DNA of 64,000 nt from Syngnathus acus. Its lineage: Eukaryota; Chordata; Actinopteri; Syngnathiformes; Syngnathidae. This document shows positions 25,154 through 41,292 of the stretch, in pieces. The notes beneath the pieces were generated by a model. The model did no database searches. It saw nothing but the letters and a program-made list of their open reading frames with translations, and had not been told where the DNA came from. Made by a program: the position numbers and the translations under genes. Position 1 is the first letter of the stretch. The number at the start of each line of letters is the position of its first letter. The stretch is from contig NC_051096.1 in assembly GCF_901709675.1 (NCBI RefSeq), positions 2,817,001-2,881,000 on the forward strand, given 5' to 3'.

Positions 25154-26212
25154 TTAGCTTCCAGCGATGGCAAACTTCTCTCTCAGTTTAGAGTAACCGT
25201 ATTTTCCGCCCTAAAAGGCGCACCGGGTTATAAGGCGCACCTTCAATGAACGGCCCATTTTAAAACTTTGTCCATATATAAGGCGCACCGGATTATAAGG
25301 CGCATAAAATAGAAGCTATACTGCATCAAACTGAGGTTGACTAGGGTTGCAGTATGCATCCACTAGCCAATAACCAACGAGCCCTCTGTAAACAATCGCG
25401 TTTCTCAAACGATCTCCTATAAAATGATCAGAACTGACTAAAGTTCGATGTAACGCATTGGTACTACTTACCTATGTTTCCCTTCCATATCGATCCGTAG
25501 ATTTACTCGAAACATTAACAGAGCAGCCTATTTTGACATGAAATAGCCTGGTACGTATAGCAGCTATCGCAATAGCATTAGCCATCCGCAAAGTCTCACG
25601 AGCCTCAGCTCGCAATCTCCCATGAGCCTCAGCAAAGTGTAAACAATCGCGTTTCTCAACGATCTCCTATAAAATGATCGGAACTGACTAAAGTTCGATC
25701 TAACGCATTGGTACTACTTACCTATGTTTCCCTTCCATATCGATCCGTAGATTTACTCGAAACATTAACAGAGCAGCCTATTTTTAAATGAATAGCCTCG
25801 CGGGTACAACAGCTATTCGGTGACGCCCCCTGACTACAGTTGCCGTAATGTTGGGAAGCGATGCGACCTTGTAATTTACTAGTCGTACTAAAACGTACTG
25901 AAACATTTTGGCAGAGCACTGTGTACAACCAGTATGGATCAACAAATTCATCAATTGATCCATATATAAGGCGCACTGGCCTATAAGGCGCACTGTCGGC
26001 TTTTGAGAAAATTTTAGGTTTTTAGGTGCGCCTTTTAGGGCGGAAAATACGGTACATCCCATTCTTTTCCATCAGCGAGCGGTGGGTTCCTCGCTCCCGA
26101 ACGCCGCCCGCGCCTATCACCGCAATCTGATCGCCCTCGATAGTCTTCAGGTTGTGGGTGATCAGCAGCACGGTTCGGTCAAAATGCCTCACCAGATCCT
26201 GCAGGACCTACT
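25154..26212 (-). pseudogene. TAP-like ABC transporter terminal exon, split by a MITE
   Basis: On the minus strand, 26212 down to 26054 encodes the C-terminal part of an ABC exporter nucleotide-binding domain: VLQDLVRHFDRTVLLITHNL, then DQIAVIGAGGVRERGTH and SLMEKNGMY. The pattern VLLIT.xL...E..D.I...GG..RE.GTH..LMEK.G.Y resembles TAP1/TAP2, the peptide pumps that load MHC class I. The frame is broken at 26053 by a MITE and resumes on its far side at 25195 with YSKLREKFAIAGS and a TAA at 25154-25156. An acceptor-like TAG precedes codon 1 of the fragment. No other transporter exons (Walker A, signature, membrane part) are present. It is a relic next to MHC class I genes; another ABCB member cannot be excluded. 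Confidence 0.7.
25196..26052. mobile_element. TA-flanked MITE (ccgtattttccgc family) with internal duplication
   Basis: Terminal inverted repeats ACCGTATTTTCCGCCCTAAA and its inverse bound an element of about 857 bp with TA at both flanks. Removing it together with one TA restores a continuous coding frame across the insertion point, which supports the boundaries. Inside, a segment of about 150 bp (25377-25535) is repeated in direct orientation (25637-25785). Its termini resemble those of the element at 58796-59550. Confidence 0.85.
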
Positions 26213-26244
26213 CACGAACCTTCAAGAGAATGTCTATAGAAGCA

Positions 26245-28412
26245 GTGCGGTGCGTCCTCTGAAAGAATTCCAACACCTGAAGAAAGAGGAGCAAAATAGT
26301 GAACAAGAATCCAAAATGTTTCCTAACCCACCACCAGAAGCCGAAGACCACGTGTAATAAGCATGAGCTAACTTGCCATGTCACGGCTACTGCCTCTCAT
26401 TCAGAAACAGACTCATAGTAGGTGGAAACAGCTAAGCACAAACACGACGAGACTTTAAATTACACATGACAACAATTTTGATGAAGAATGTCATGTCCAT
26501 TCCTTTCAATGGAAAAAAAAGCATTTGCAAGCGTGGTTGCTGAACATATTTGGCTCATATATCAGGGCACCCTTTAACGGCAACAATGGTGTGAGCTGAC
26601 ATTTTCTGACGGGACTCCTCATTGACACTTTAGCTTTCAATCAAACCTTGACATGACATGGCTGCCTTGTTATTGTGGCTCAAAGGAAGCAGAAAACATT
26701 TTACTTACTTAATTGTACATTTTCTTCTTCCCTTTTTGACTTTTTCTCCTTACAAGCTAGATAGCAGCAAGCCCACGACCCCCGTGGGGATACAGCGGTA
26801 CAGAAAATGGATGGATGGATGGATAATCGTACATTTTCTTCTTCTTCTTCTCCTTCTTTTTCTTTTGGCTTTTCCTCTTTACAAGCTTGAGAGTTGTCAG
26901 CTGAAACGAAAGAGAAGCAAGAGGAGATTAGGAATGGTCACAAACGGCGCAACTTGCAAATATTTGAACCTTTTTTTTTCCATCGAATCTTTTCAATGGA
27001 AAAAAAAAGCATTTGCAAGCGTGGTTGCCGAACAAATTTGGCTCATATATCAGGGCACCCTTTGACGGCAACAATGGTGTGAGCTGACATTTTCTGACGG
27101 GACTCCTCATTGACACTTTAGCTTTCAATCAAACCTTGACATGACATGGCTGCCTTGTTATTGTGGCTCAAAGGAAGCAGAAAACATTTTACTTACTTAA
27201 TTGTACATTTTCTTCTTCTTCTTCCTTTTTTTGGCTTTTCCTCTTTACAAGCTAGATAGCAGCAAGCCCACGACCCCCGTGGGGATACAGCGGTACAGAA
27301 AATGGATGGATGGATGGATAATCGTACATTTTCTTCTTCTTCTTCTCCTTCTTTTTCTTTTGGCTTTTCCTCTTTACAAGCTTGAGAGTTGTCAGCTGAA
27401 ACGAAAGAGAAGCAAGAGGAGATTAGGAATGGTCACAAACAGCGCAACTTGCAAATATTTGAACCTTTTTTTTTTCCATCGAATCTTTTCAATGGAAAAA
27501 AAAAAGCATTTGCAAGCCGGGGTTGCCGAACAAATTTGGCTCATATATCAGGGCACCCTTTGACGGCAACAATGGTGTGAGCTGACATTTTCTGACGGGA
27601 CTCCTCATTGACACTTTAGCTTCAATCAAACCTTGACATGACATGGCTGCCTTGTTATTGTGGCTCAAAGGAAGCAGAAAACATTTTACTTACTTAATTG
27701 TACATTTTCTTCTTCCCTTTTTGGCTTTTCCTCTTTACAAGCTTGAGAGTTGTCAGCTGAAACGAAGAGAAGCAAGAGGAGATTAGGAATGGTCACAAAC
27801 GGCGCGGCGCAACTTGCAAATATTTGAACCTTTTTTTTTCCATCGAATCTTTTCAATGGAAAAAAAGAAAGCATTTGCAAGCCTGGGTTGCCGAACAAAT
27901 TTGGCTCATATATCAGGGCACCCTTTGACGGCAACAATGGTGTGAGTTGACATTTCTGACGGGACTCCTCCTTGACACTTTAGCTTCAATCAAACCTTGA
28001 CATGACATGGCTGCCTTTTATTGTGGCTCAAATACAGCAGAAACAATTTACTTACTGAATTGTACAGTTTCTTCTTCTTCTTTTCTTTTTGCTTTTCCTC
28101 TTACAAGCTCGAGAGTATTTGGCTAAAACTGAAGAGAAGCAAGAGGAGATAAGGAATGTCACAACGGCGCAACTTGCAAATATTTGAACCTTTTTTTTCC
28201 ATTGAATCCTTTCAATGGAAAGAAAAAGCATTTGCAAGCCTGGTTGCTGAACAAATTTGGCTCATATCTCAGGGCACCCTTTGACGGAAACGATCGTGTG
28301 AGCTGACATTTTCTGACGGACTCCTCATTGACACTTTAGCTTTCAATCAAACCTTGACATGGCTGCCTTGTTGTTGACTTTCGGAAGGGTCACACCCAAC
28401 ACCTGCAACATT
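26245..28412 (-). repeat. Tandem array of MHC class I cytoplasmic-tail exon units
   Basis: Downstream of the first MHC class I gene, a unit is repeated in tandem. The landmark ACATGACATGGCTGCC occurs at 26651, 27139, 27636, 28000 and, shortened, 28358, giving spacings of about 488, 497, 364 and 358 bp. Each unit carries, on the minus strand, a splice acceptor (TTTCAG or TTTTAG) followed by a phase-1 tail exon: starts at 28122 and 27756 end in nearby stops (28052, 27686), and copies also begin near 27395 and 26904. Each unit also has a poly-T/poly-A hairpin around CCATYGAA...TTCAATGG. The two longest units contain a tail of a dispersed repeat (gtggggatacagcgg then GGAT repeats). All tail exons keep the same entry phase, so they could serve as alternative C-termini. 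Confidence 0.75.
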
Positions 28413-31400
28413 TTACTTACTTAATTGTAGAGTTTCTTCTTCTTTCTCTTTCCAAGCTAGAAAGTCTTTGGCTGAAATAAAAGAGAAGCAAGAGGAGATT
28501 AGGAATGGTCACAAACAGCGCGAGGCAAACAATGTTCTCTTTGGATGTTGTTGACGGAGGAAACATTTGTCGCTCACCTTGTTTCCTTTTGAGATGCTTG
28601 CAGAAAACCACCTCCACCAAATGCATGGCTATCACCACCAGACTGATGACTATAAATAGCATGTTCATGGCCTTCTTCTTGTCTTGCTCTTTTTGACAAG
28701 GCAAAGCGTGTGCAATGAAGAGAGACACGTGAACGACTGTTGTCTTGACATAGAGTCGTCACGCTCACCCCGCAGCCAATCGGACAGTGTCTGAGTCACG
28801 ACAAACGCTCACCCAGGATGCGCCAGTTGCTCAGGATGCTTCCGGCGTCCAGCTTGATGACGATGTCTTCCGAGACGCCGGCCAACCGGAACACGCATTC
28901 GTACTCCTGCTCCGCGGCGGTCGTCACCTCCACTTTCAGGTGGGCCGAGGTCTGGAAGGTTCCGTCGTGGTTGGGGAGGGTCTCCCCCATCTCCACGTCC
29001 TTGTGGATCTCCTCGCCGTTCTTCCTCCAAAAGAGGGTCGATGTCCTGGGGTAAAAACCCGTGGCGTGGCAGGTGACCGGAGAGGAAGGCGTCTTCTGCA
29101 GGAGAAACACCTTGGGAAGCTCTGCACGCAAAGATGGAGGAAAACGCATGAGGAGGGCAGGAAAGAGATAGAGAGAGATAGAGATAGAGATAGAGAGGAC
29201 AATGTACCGGTTCTCGTCAGGAAGTCCCTCCCGTTCCTCAAATGCGTCTTCAAATAAGAAGGACACTCCTGAGTGAAAACATTCTTCTTGGTTTTATTAA
29301 GCCCATCTATTTGGTCCCACTTGATTTTGGTACTGAAAGCTTGTAGATTTGCTGCGATCCACTTCATCGTCTTCCCCTCAAATGATAGGAAGTATTCTCC
29401 ATCGTAACAGTATTGCTCCCAAGCATCAACTTCACCCGTCTCATCATCCCATTCACAGACGTACATTAGCTGAATCATGTGAACACCTGAAAGGAACGCA
29501 TGCAACATTCAGTGGCGATAATCAGCCACCAGTGACACGTCTGTTTATTAGTCGTGAAGTGTACCAGCACATGAAATGAATATTACGAGCGGATGGAAAC
29601 AAACCTCCAGTTTGGTTGAAGTGCTTTTTAGCAATTTCAATCTTGTTTTTCATGTCCTGCTCAGTCCCATAACTGATGTCCATCTCTCTCTTCCGGAAGT
29701 ATGGATCATCTTCAGTGATTTTGTTCACCCAGTCATGTTTCACTTTCATTTTCCTGTGGTTGCTGTCAAACTGCAGAATCTGAACGTCGTCAACATACAC
29801 CACCTCCATGTACTGTGGTAGCCTCCCATTTCGAGAAGCCGTCATGAAATAATTGAGCGTGTGAATGACTGAAAGACAAAAACAAAAGCGACACACCTGA
29901 TCATGCTCTGTTTTTACATTGGGCAATCTTGTGCAATTCATATTTTCTATTATTCTGTCTGTAGTTGGAACATTGCAGCACTTGACATGTTGGAGTTGAT
30001 GCCTCTCATCGGCCATTCAAATTCACTTATGAAAAAAATCTATTTAACAACTTTTGCCATTCTCTTTAATTTAAAAAAATAATAATAATCCAATAACGTT
30101 ATTGATCATATATTGCCTATACAATATTCGGGAGGCGATGCAATGGTTTTTTTTTTGTCTGAAAGGTTCAAATCCTCTTTGCGAGTTGCATACTTTGGAC
30201 CCGAATCTGACGTGGGGGCGTGGCACTAGTGGTCCTAGGGGCGTGGAATCACGAAAGGGCTGAACTGGAAGGCTTGGAACCGCCTCCCAAAGAAAACGTA
30301 TGCAACTTGCAAATATTTGAACCAGAAAAAAAAGAGGCGAATCTGAAAAAACAAGAGTTAAACCTGGGAAAAAAAAGGTGAATCTGAAAATATAAAACAT
30401 GAAACTGAAAAAAATAAGATCTCAAATGTTAAAAAATAATTGTGATACCTGAAAATGAATAGTTTATTTTTAAAAATGACCAAGGCGAAGCGAAACTATT
30501 TTCAAGTCAAAAAAACTTGAAACTTGAAAAATAAATTGAGGTGAAACCTGAAAATAGTTTATTAAAAAAAAATGACCAGGGCGAGGGGAAACTATTTTCA
30601 ACTCGAAAAATCTTTCAAATAAGTAATTTGATCTTGAATGCATTGTTTTATTGTTCAACTTTTAAGCTCAGCGCGTTTATTTTCAGATTCAAGTTTTTTT
30701 TTTTCCAAGTATGAGTTTTTGTTTTTTTTTAGTACAAAACTTTTGACCCCAACGTGTTTCCTTATTTCATCGATTGGATATTTATGCAGGTGTACACTTT
30801 GATTTGTATCGTTTTTATTAACTAAATCACAGGTGTCAAACTCAAGGCCCGGGTTCCAGATACGGCCCGCCACATCATTTTATGTGGCCCGCAAAGACAA
30901 ATTGTGCATCAAATTTGTGCGTCATTACTCGATATTGAAAATTGTCTTCACTTTTAATGTATTTTTTATTTTTATATTTGACCAGTTTTTACTCGTCTGA
31001 TTTGAAAACGAGTTTTTTGTCAGTTTGTTTTGTAGCTTTTACTGTATATAATATGAGGTGCTCGTACATTTATTTAGGTTGACAGTCATAATGGCCCTCC
31101 GAAAGAAGCTATGAGTACAATGCGGCCCGCGAAAAATATGACTTTGACACCCCTGAACTAAATGTTCCAACAGTTATTAAAATAGCATTGTGTTCCCTTC
31201 TTACTAAGAGAAAACAAGTGTTCAGGTGAAAGAATTTTCCGCTCATAAAATGTTGGCGTAGCAGGCATGTGAGGAATATTTAACAAACAAACAAATAATA
31301 AATGCGTCAGTTCAAAATCAAGAGCGTCAATCTTTAGGATACTAAAACGAGTTGTAAGCAAAGTACAACTTACCAGGCGTCACGCTGTGTATTTGCACGG

Positions 31401-31437
31401 CCGCAACAAAGAATGCAAGTAAATTCATTCCATGCAT
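28413..31437 (-). CDS. MHC class I heavy chain, U-lineage-like, copy 1
   Basis: Exons: leader 31374-31437, alpha-1 29605-29868, alpha-2 29208-29486, alpha-3 28813-29121, transmembrane 28578-28688, nearest tail exon 28413-28471. All junctions are phase 1 as in class I genes, giving about 361 aa. Alpha-1 starts VIHTLNYFMTAS and ends HFNQTGG. Alpha-2 has CEWDDETGE and ITK-type STKIKW. Alpha-3 is an Ig C1 domain with VTCHATGFYP and YECVFRL cysteines. Position 7 Tyr and the Thr/Lys/Trp trio near 143-147 are kept. By spacing from the alpha-2 Cys, Tyr159, Trp167 and Tyr171 are Val, Tyr and His, so it is probably non-classical. The membrane segment contains His and Glu (MLFIVISLVVIAMHLVEVVF) and may be weak. 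It is a tandem duplicate of the gene at 33351-37294. Function or pseudogene status is open. Confidence 0.85.
29160..29200. repeat. GATA/GA microsatellite in MHC copy 1 intron
   Basis: Short GAGATA-rich tract immediately downstream of the alpha-2 donor on the minus strand. It occupies the same position as the much longer AG tract in copy 2. Confidence 0.8.
30828..31155. mobile_element. hAT-type MITE in MHC copy 1 intron 1
   Basis: Ends CACAGGTGTCAAA and TTTGACACCCCTG, with 8-bp target duplications AACTAAAT at 30820-30827 and 31156-31163. It is inverted relative to the sister copy at 18869-19184. The equivalent site in MHC copy 2 (about 37026-37035) is unoccupied and shows a single AACTAAAT. 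Confidence 0.92.
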
Positions 31438-31789
31438 CAAGTTGTTTGTCACATTTTAGTCAAGCGAAGTATTTGTTCAAACTTGTGACTATTCCAACTG
31501 GCGGACGCATAATGACAGAAAACTGCAGACACGCGTTGGTGACTTTCCACTGATTGTCAGGAATCTACTGTGTGGTGAAACTGGTTCTACTGGTACATGT
31601 AACTTAACTTTGCCGTCGTATTGGATGGGGAAAAGCCGAGCGCCGGGTGAACTACTCAGTTTGTTTGAAGCGCTTTTAGTGTTGTCTTTGGAGACCTGCT
31701 CATTACTATAGCACTGATGCCCACCTCGTTCTCCCGGTGCTCCGGCTTGTCAGGCGTGACGCAATAAACACAAACTCTAGCCGAATCGG

Positions 31790-32830
31790 CCACTACAGGT
31801 TAATTAAAGGCCATATCATAAAAATGTGTCTTTAGACGTGTCTTAAATGTTTCTACTGAGGTAGCAGTTGTAATATCCATTGGTAGGGCATTCCAAAGCT
31901 CTGGAGCCCGAATAGAAAATGGTCTAGACCAGGGGTGTCCAAACTTTTTCAGCTCGCGAGCTACTTTTGAAATGACCAAGTCACAAAGATCTACCCACTA
32001 AAAAAAAAAAAAAAATTTTTTTTATATGTCATCGTGAAAAAAAAGTCCTACTCCCCATTCCCTATGAAGTGATACTTCTTACTATGGCCAGCTGCCCCAC
32101 TCATTTTTATACCCTTTCTTAAGTTTAAGAGAAAAAACAGGGTTCTGACAATTGGCGGGAACTCGCGAGCTAGCGTGTTTGTGTTGTGTTGTTAGCGCCG
32201 TTGTTTGTACACGAGTCAAGTGCGAAAAAAAACAAACATTTTAATATCACGCGATCGACCAATAGTGACTTGGCGATCGACCGGTTGATCGCGATCGACC
32301 GGTTGATCGCGATCGACGTATTGGGCACCCCTGCTCTAAACCCTGCAGAAATTTTTTTGGCCCGCGGGGTCACTAAAAGACTGGCTTTTTGCGAGCGGAG
32401 GTTACGAGATGGAACGTAAGGGACAACTAGGTCGACGAGATATGAAGGCTCTCAGCCATGCAATGATTTATAGGTTGATAGAAGAACCTTGAAGTCACAT
32501 CTTAAATGGACCGGGAGCCAATGTAAGTTGGCAAATATTGGGTAATGTGATCAAATGTTCTTGAGAGCAGCCTTGCAGCAGCATTTTGTACCAACTGTAG
32601 ACTTTTGGTACTGGACTTAGGAAGACCAGAGAATAATGCGTTACAGTAGACGTAATAAACGCATGTATAATAGTTTCCGCATCACCGGTCGAGAGGATCG
32701 GACGAATCTTAGCAATATTACGAAGGTGAAAAAACGCAATTCTAGTTATGTTCTTAATGTGCTTTTTTGAAACAAGAGCGTTTGGTCAAATATTACCCCG
32801 AGATTAGGTAACTTGATGCACGGTACTATA
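31790..32830. mobile_element. Dispersed retroelement fragment interrupted by a hAT MITE
   Basis: A non-coding sequence of a type common in fish genomes begins near CCACTACAGGTTAATTAAAGG. It continues on both sides of a 404-bp hAT element at 31930-32333. The first 90 bp of this repeat also occur inside the hAT element at 40161-40486. No intact open frame was found. Family assignment is uncertain; I infer a LINE-associated repeat. Confidence 0.5.
31930..32333. mobile_element. hAT-type MITE nested in a retroelement
   Basis: Starts CAGGGGTGTCCAAACTTTTT and ends GGGCACCCCTG, 404 bp, with imperfect 8-bp duplications GTCTAGAC and CTCTAAAC (6 of 8 identical). Near its right end it contains repeated GATCGACCGGTTGATCGC blocks. 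Confidence 0.8.
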
Positions 32831-33350
32831 CAAAAACATCTGTATTTCCAAATGCGGTGCGATGAGAAAGTCCTCTGAAAGAATTCCAACACCTGAAGAA
32901 AGAGGAGCAAAATAGTGTTTCCAAGTGTTTCCTAACCCACCTCCAGAATCCGAAGACCACGTGTAATAAGCATGAGCTAACTTACCATGTGACGGCTACT
33001 GCCTCTCATTCAGAAACAGACTCACAGTAGGTGGAAACAGCTAAGAGCGCAAACACGACGGGACGTTAAATTACACATGACAACAATTTTGATGAAGAAT
33101 GTCATGTCCATTCCTTTCAATGGAAAAAAAAGCATTTGCAAGTGTGGTTGCTGAACATATTTGGCTCGTATCTCAGGGCAATAGTGTACTTTTTTTGCAC
33201 AACAATGGCCTTGACATCAACATACCTGTGAACATTGTCACAGTACCCAGCTGACATTTTCTGATGGGACTCCTCATTGACACTTAAGCTTGGAATCAAA
33301 CCTTGACATGGCTGCCTTGTTATTGTGGCTCAAATAAAGCAGAAAACATT

Positions 33351-37294
<3,944 letters not shown>

Positions 37295-37964
37295 CAAGTT
37301 GTTTGTCACATTTTAGTCAAGCGGAGTATTTGCCCAAACTTATGACTATTCCAACTGGCCGACGCATAATGACAGAAAACTGCAGATACGCGTTGGTGAC
37401 TTTCCACTGATTGTCAGGAATCTACTGTGTGGTGAAACTGGTTCTACTGGTACATGTAACTTAACTTTGCCGTCGTATTGGATGGGGAAAAGCCGAGCGC
37501 CGGGTGAACTACTCAGTTTGTTTGAAGCGCTTTTAGTGTTGTCTTTGGAGACCTGCTCATTACTATAGCACTGATGCCCACCTCGTTCTCCCGGTGCTCC
37601 GGCTTGTCAGGCGTGACGCAATAAAAATATCCCTGAAATTAAGACTGAACGACTTTATTTGAAATCACTTATCCCCTATTCTCCTATGATGTTCGGAGGG
37701 CTTCACCAAAACCTAACAATGTACGCCATTCCCAAAACAGCTATTGACTTTTTCACCACCACTGGCCAGACGCTTAGTTTCAAATGAGTCTTTCATATTT
37801 TACTAAATTGATACTGAAAGTATCTGGTGAGTGTGTCTGTTTGGGTTAACACCTGATGTTTACTTGTCTGCTTTTGAGGCTGTAACCAATGAGCTTCTTG
37901 TCGCACTGGTTTATCTGCATTTTTGATTGATGAACAATTAATAATCACAACATGAATCAAGTAG

Positions 37965-39948
37965 CAGTGGTTCTTAACCTTTTTCCTTGTTCGCACCCCA
38001 TTCAATTCACCAACCAGTTCTCGCACCCCCTTCCAGAATTGATGAAAAGCAATATTGATATCATAATGTGTAAATAACAAAACCATCATGTATTTCATTC
38101 TTTATTTACATAACTGACAACAAAATAATGCATTGCAGGATTACAAAAATCAAGATATCTTTCATACTAGGAAAACGAAAACAAAAACAAACATTGTGCT
38201 TGTACTATGCATGGTGTGTTGTGAATTATTATGGCTGAGCGCCAAACTCAGTGACTTTGTTGCTGTTGCTTTCCATTTATGATGGCATCAAATCTTGGCG
38301 TCTTGGTGCTGAGTGCTGCTCGCATGTCGTGTTGACGATCCAGCCGATTTCTGCTCTTGGTTTTGATGTGAAGCAGACAGGAAAATCCAGTCTCGCAGAG
38401 GTAAGTAGTTGCGAAAGGCACGAGCAGTGAGAGTCTTCTTTGCCAGTGCAGGATACGTTTCCAACTGAGAAGCTCAGAAGTGCTCCGAGTGATCATCGGC
38501 AAACTCCATTTGGATTCCACGATTGTTTCTCAGTTCGATGAGATCTTCCTTGAGGTTGCTATCATCATCAACATCTTCCATTTTCTGCTTAAAAGGGTGC
38601 CGGATCCAGTCGTCACAGGGTTGTAGCTCTCCGCACGAGAAGTAGTCATCAAATGAGGTGCACAGTATCTGCGGATGTTCAACAATTTTTGAAACAAAAT
38701 CTGGATGTAGGGAAGCATCCTCTGTGACTGTTTCTTCAGGGGAAGGAAGATTTGCCAAGTTCCCTATCTTTACACGCCTAATCCACAAAACAATTTTGTC
38801 TTTGAATTTAGCCAACTTCTCACTTGCAATCAAAATGTTCATCCCTCTTCCTTGTAGTGAGCGATTGAGCTCAGTGAGTGCTGTGAACACATCAGCCAAT
38901 TAGGCAAGCGTTTGAACAAATTCAGGATCGTCAAAATATCCAGCCAGTTCTTGTCCCAGTCCGTGGAGAAACTGCTGAATTTTAACAGTACTTAACTTTA
39001 TTACTTACAAAAATAAATCTAAACTACATCAAATACAAATAATAAGTAAAAATTATTATATATTAAATAATTATAATAGATTTACTTTACAGCTATAAGG
39101 CTTAATTAGCATTATCCCTTATAACTCCCTCTCGTATATAAAAGACAGCTTCGAGTTCTTTTTGTTACTGATCTGTTTATCTTGACTTGACAGACCGTGA
39201 GAACTGTGTAAACAAAAACATACAGTGCATTTCTTAACAATAAATAAATATGCTCAAAATAATCTCCTTTGGTCTCTTTTCACATCATATTGCACTACTG
39301 CTAATAAACTTAATCACAAAACATATAATACCTACAAGATTATTAAACAAAAAAAACTTTTAAACATTATCACAATAATCATTACAATATACATATATAT
39401 ACCACCACTAATAAACATATTCAATACTACAATACTGCAGCAAACAAGTGGTTATATTAGCTGTAAGCTTCAATGCTACAGATAAACAAGGTACATAAAT
39501 CAAATGCAAACTTCCACAATGAAACAACACAAAAACGTCACCCTCATTACCTTATTAGCTGCATATACAGGCGTGAGAGGTGGTTAATAAGGCTTAAGAA
39601 ACTTAACTATAACTTGGCTAGTCAACAGCTTAGAAAAAAACGTGCTTTTCCTAGCGGAGATTTTCGCCGGCGGTCCGTCACTAAAACGGGTCCGTGTGAT
39701 ACGACACAGAACAATGTTCCGCCTCATTGATCACCATTAATAGGTAAGAACAAAAATACTTTGAGCTGAAATACTGCCTCAGATGCAGTTACATCCCTAA
39801 TGCCAATTAACACAATGACTTCTTGATTTTCAGAATTTTTCACTTTTTTCGATGACCCGACCATTATCCCTGAAAAATTGTACATTTCTCCCAGGGTGTC
39901 CTCGCACCCCCTAGGAAGCATTCTCGCACCCCCGGTTAAGAACCACTG
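37965..39948 (-). mobile_element. hAT transposon, about 2 kb, decayed transposase
   Basis: Termini CAGTGGTTCTTAACC and GGTTAAGAACCACTG, flanked by AAGTAG on both sides. Minus-strand frames (38474-38899 and 38248-38520) encode parts of a ZBED/FAM200-type hAT transposase. The dimerisation region reads LVPFATTYLCETGFSCLL and ends SRNRLDRQHDMRAALS, close to the conserved LP.S.TYCE.GFS...KTK.R.RL pattern. The N-terminal BED finger and the catalytic core are missing or broken, and the second half is AT-rich non-coding. The element is not autonomous. Confidence 0.88.
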
Positions 39949-40048
39949 AAGTAGTGTGTTGCACCGTGAAAGATGAAGAGAAGTAATAAATGATCAGATT
40001 TACCATTCAAATCTTTTTTTCAAGTTGCACACATAACCCAAATCTGGC

Positions 40049-40069
40049 GTGGGGGGGGGGGGGGGGGGG
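40049..40069. repeat. Poly-G run
   Basis: About 20 consecutive G residues followed by CGG, a typical site of sequencing or assembly length error and a potential quadruplex. Confidence 0.9.
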
Positions 40070-40160
40070 CGGCGTGATACTAGATGAGCGGGGCTTTGAA
40101 TCACGATCCCATTTTGTTCCTCGCACTTTTTTGACGCGCTACTACCACATAATAATTATG

Positions 40161-40486
40161 TGTAGCTATGTCCAAAGTCCGGCCCGCGGGCCAAATCCGG
40201 CCCCCGATCAGATGTCATACGGCCCGCAGCTTCGGTCTTATAATGTATTATTTAGGGAGAGGGAGAGAAAACAAACTCCAGCCGAATCGGCCACTACAGG
40301 TTAGTTAAAGGCCATATCATAGAAATGTGTCTTTAAACGTGTCTTAAATGTTTCTACTGAATTTACGCATTTACTTTGCGTGAAATGTTTGTCGTTAAAA
40401 AATGTCTGAAAAAACGATTGGCCCTCGGGCCCCTTCACTTTATTAAATCTGGCCCTCCTTGCAAAAGGTTTGGACACCCCTGCTTT
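40161..40486. mobile_element. hAT-type MITE carrying a retroelement piece
   Basis: Ends TGTCCAAAGTCCGGCCCGCG and GCAAAAGGTTTGGACACCCC match the ends of the longer element at 49785-50752. Internally it has acquired about 90 bp of the dispersed repeat seen at 31790 onward (GCCGAATCGGCCACTACAGG). The target duplication is not clear. Confidence 0.7.
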
Positions 40487-41292
40487 ACAGGATGATGCTG
40501 CCGAGTGCGCAAAGCTCACAAATATGTTTTTCAAAAGACCAACCGCAGAGGAAAATGGTAAAGAGCCAGGCTTAGGGGCTTAGGGCACAACACGGGCTAA
40601 TCCGTATGCTAATATCCGTCTCGGATGCTCTCCGAGCGATTCACCTTGCATTTTAGAAGATAAATAGACTGCATATCGTTTGAGTCATGGAAAATAAAAT
40701 GGCTAATGCAACCTAAAACATCATTCAAACGCTACAGTAGCCTGCTAACCATCTTAATGATGTGTTTGATGATGTATTTTTAGGATCAAATCTTTCACCC
40801 ATTGTCAGCGCTTAAATAGTGGAGTCAAGTGACAGCGGTATTCTATTATTCTGCCATTGGGCCGGTTGGATTTGAAACTGACAAATGGCTCCCGGCACGC
40901 CACTGGACACGACACCCCCTTGGTTCAAAAGCGCCAGTGTCTTTTAGGAAGCCATCCTTCCTGCTTGCCTGCATTTAGCTCCAACACGTGACAACCTGCT
41001 CATTTGACTTTTCTCGCAAGCAACCCACCTGATGTGATCCGAAAATGTCGGCCGATTGAGTGAGCCAATGTTTTTGATCTTTCAGTCAGTCGACGTTGTC
41101 ATGAGCTGATTCCACTCTGACTGATGTCGAGTCCAAAACAAAAAAATCAAATACTTTGACACATGACTTGGCGTCACTTTAAAACGTAGCAGGTTGAAGT
41201 GACCCCAAAGGTTGTGGCTCCTTTTTTGCTCGCTTCCCCTCTTTCCCATCCCGAATGAAATCAAAGTGGTGGCCACAAAGGTGGCCCAAGTA

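Noticed and set aside
26658-27563. Plus-strand frames in the tail-exon array, repeated nearly identically
   Set aside because: They read antisense through T-rich tracts of the tandem units. The supported signal is the minus-strand acceptor plus tail exon.
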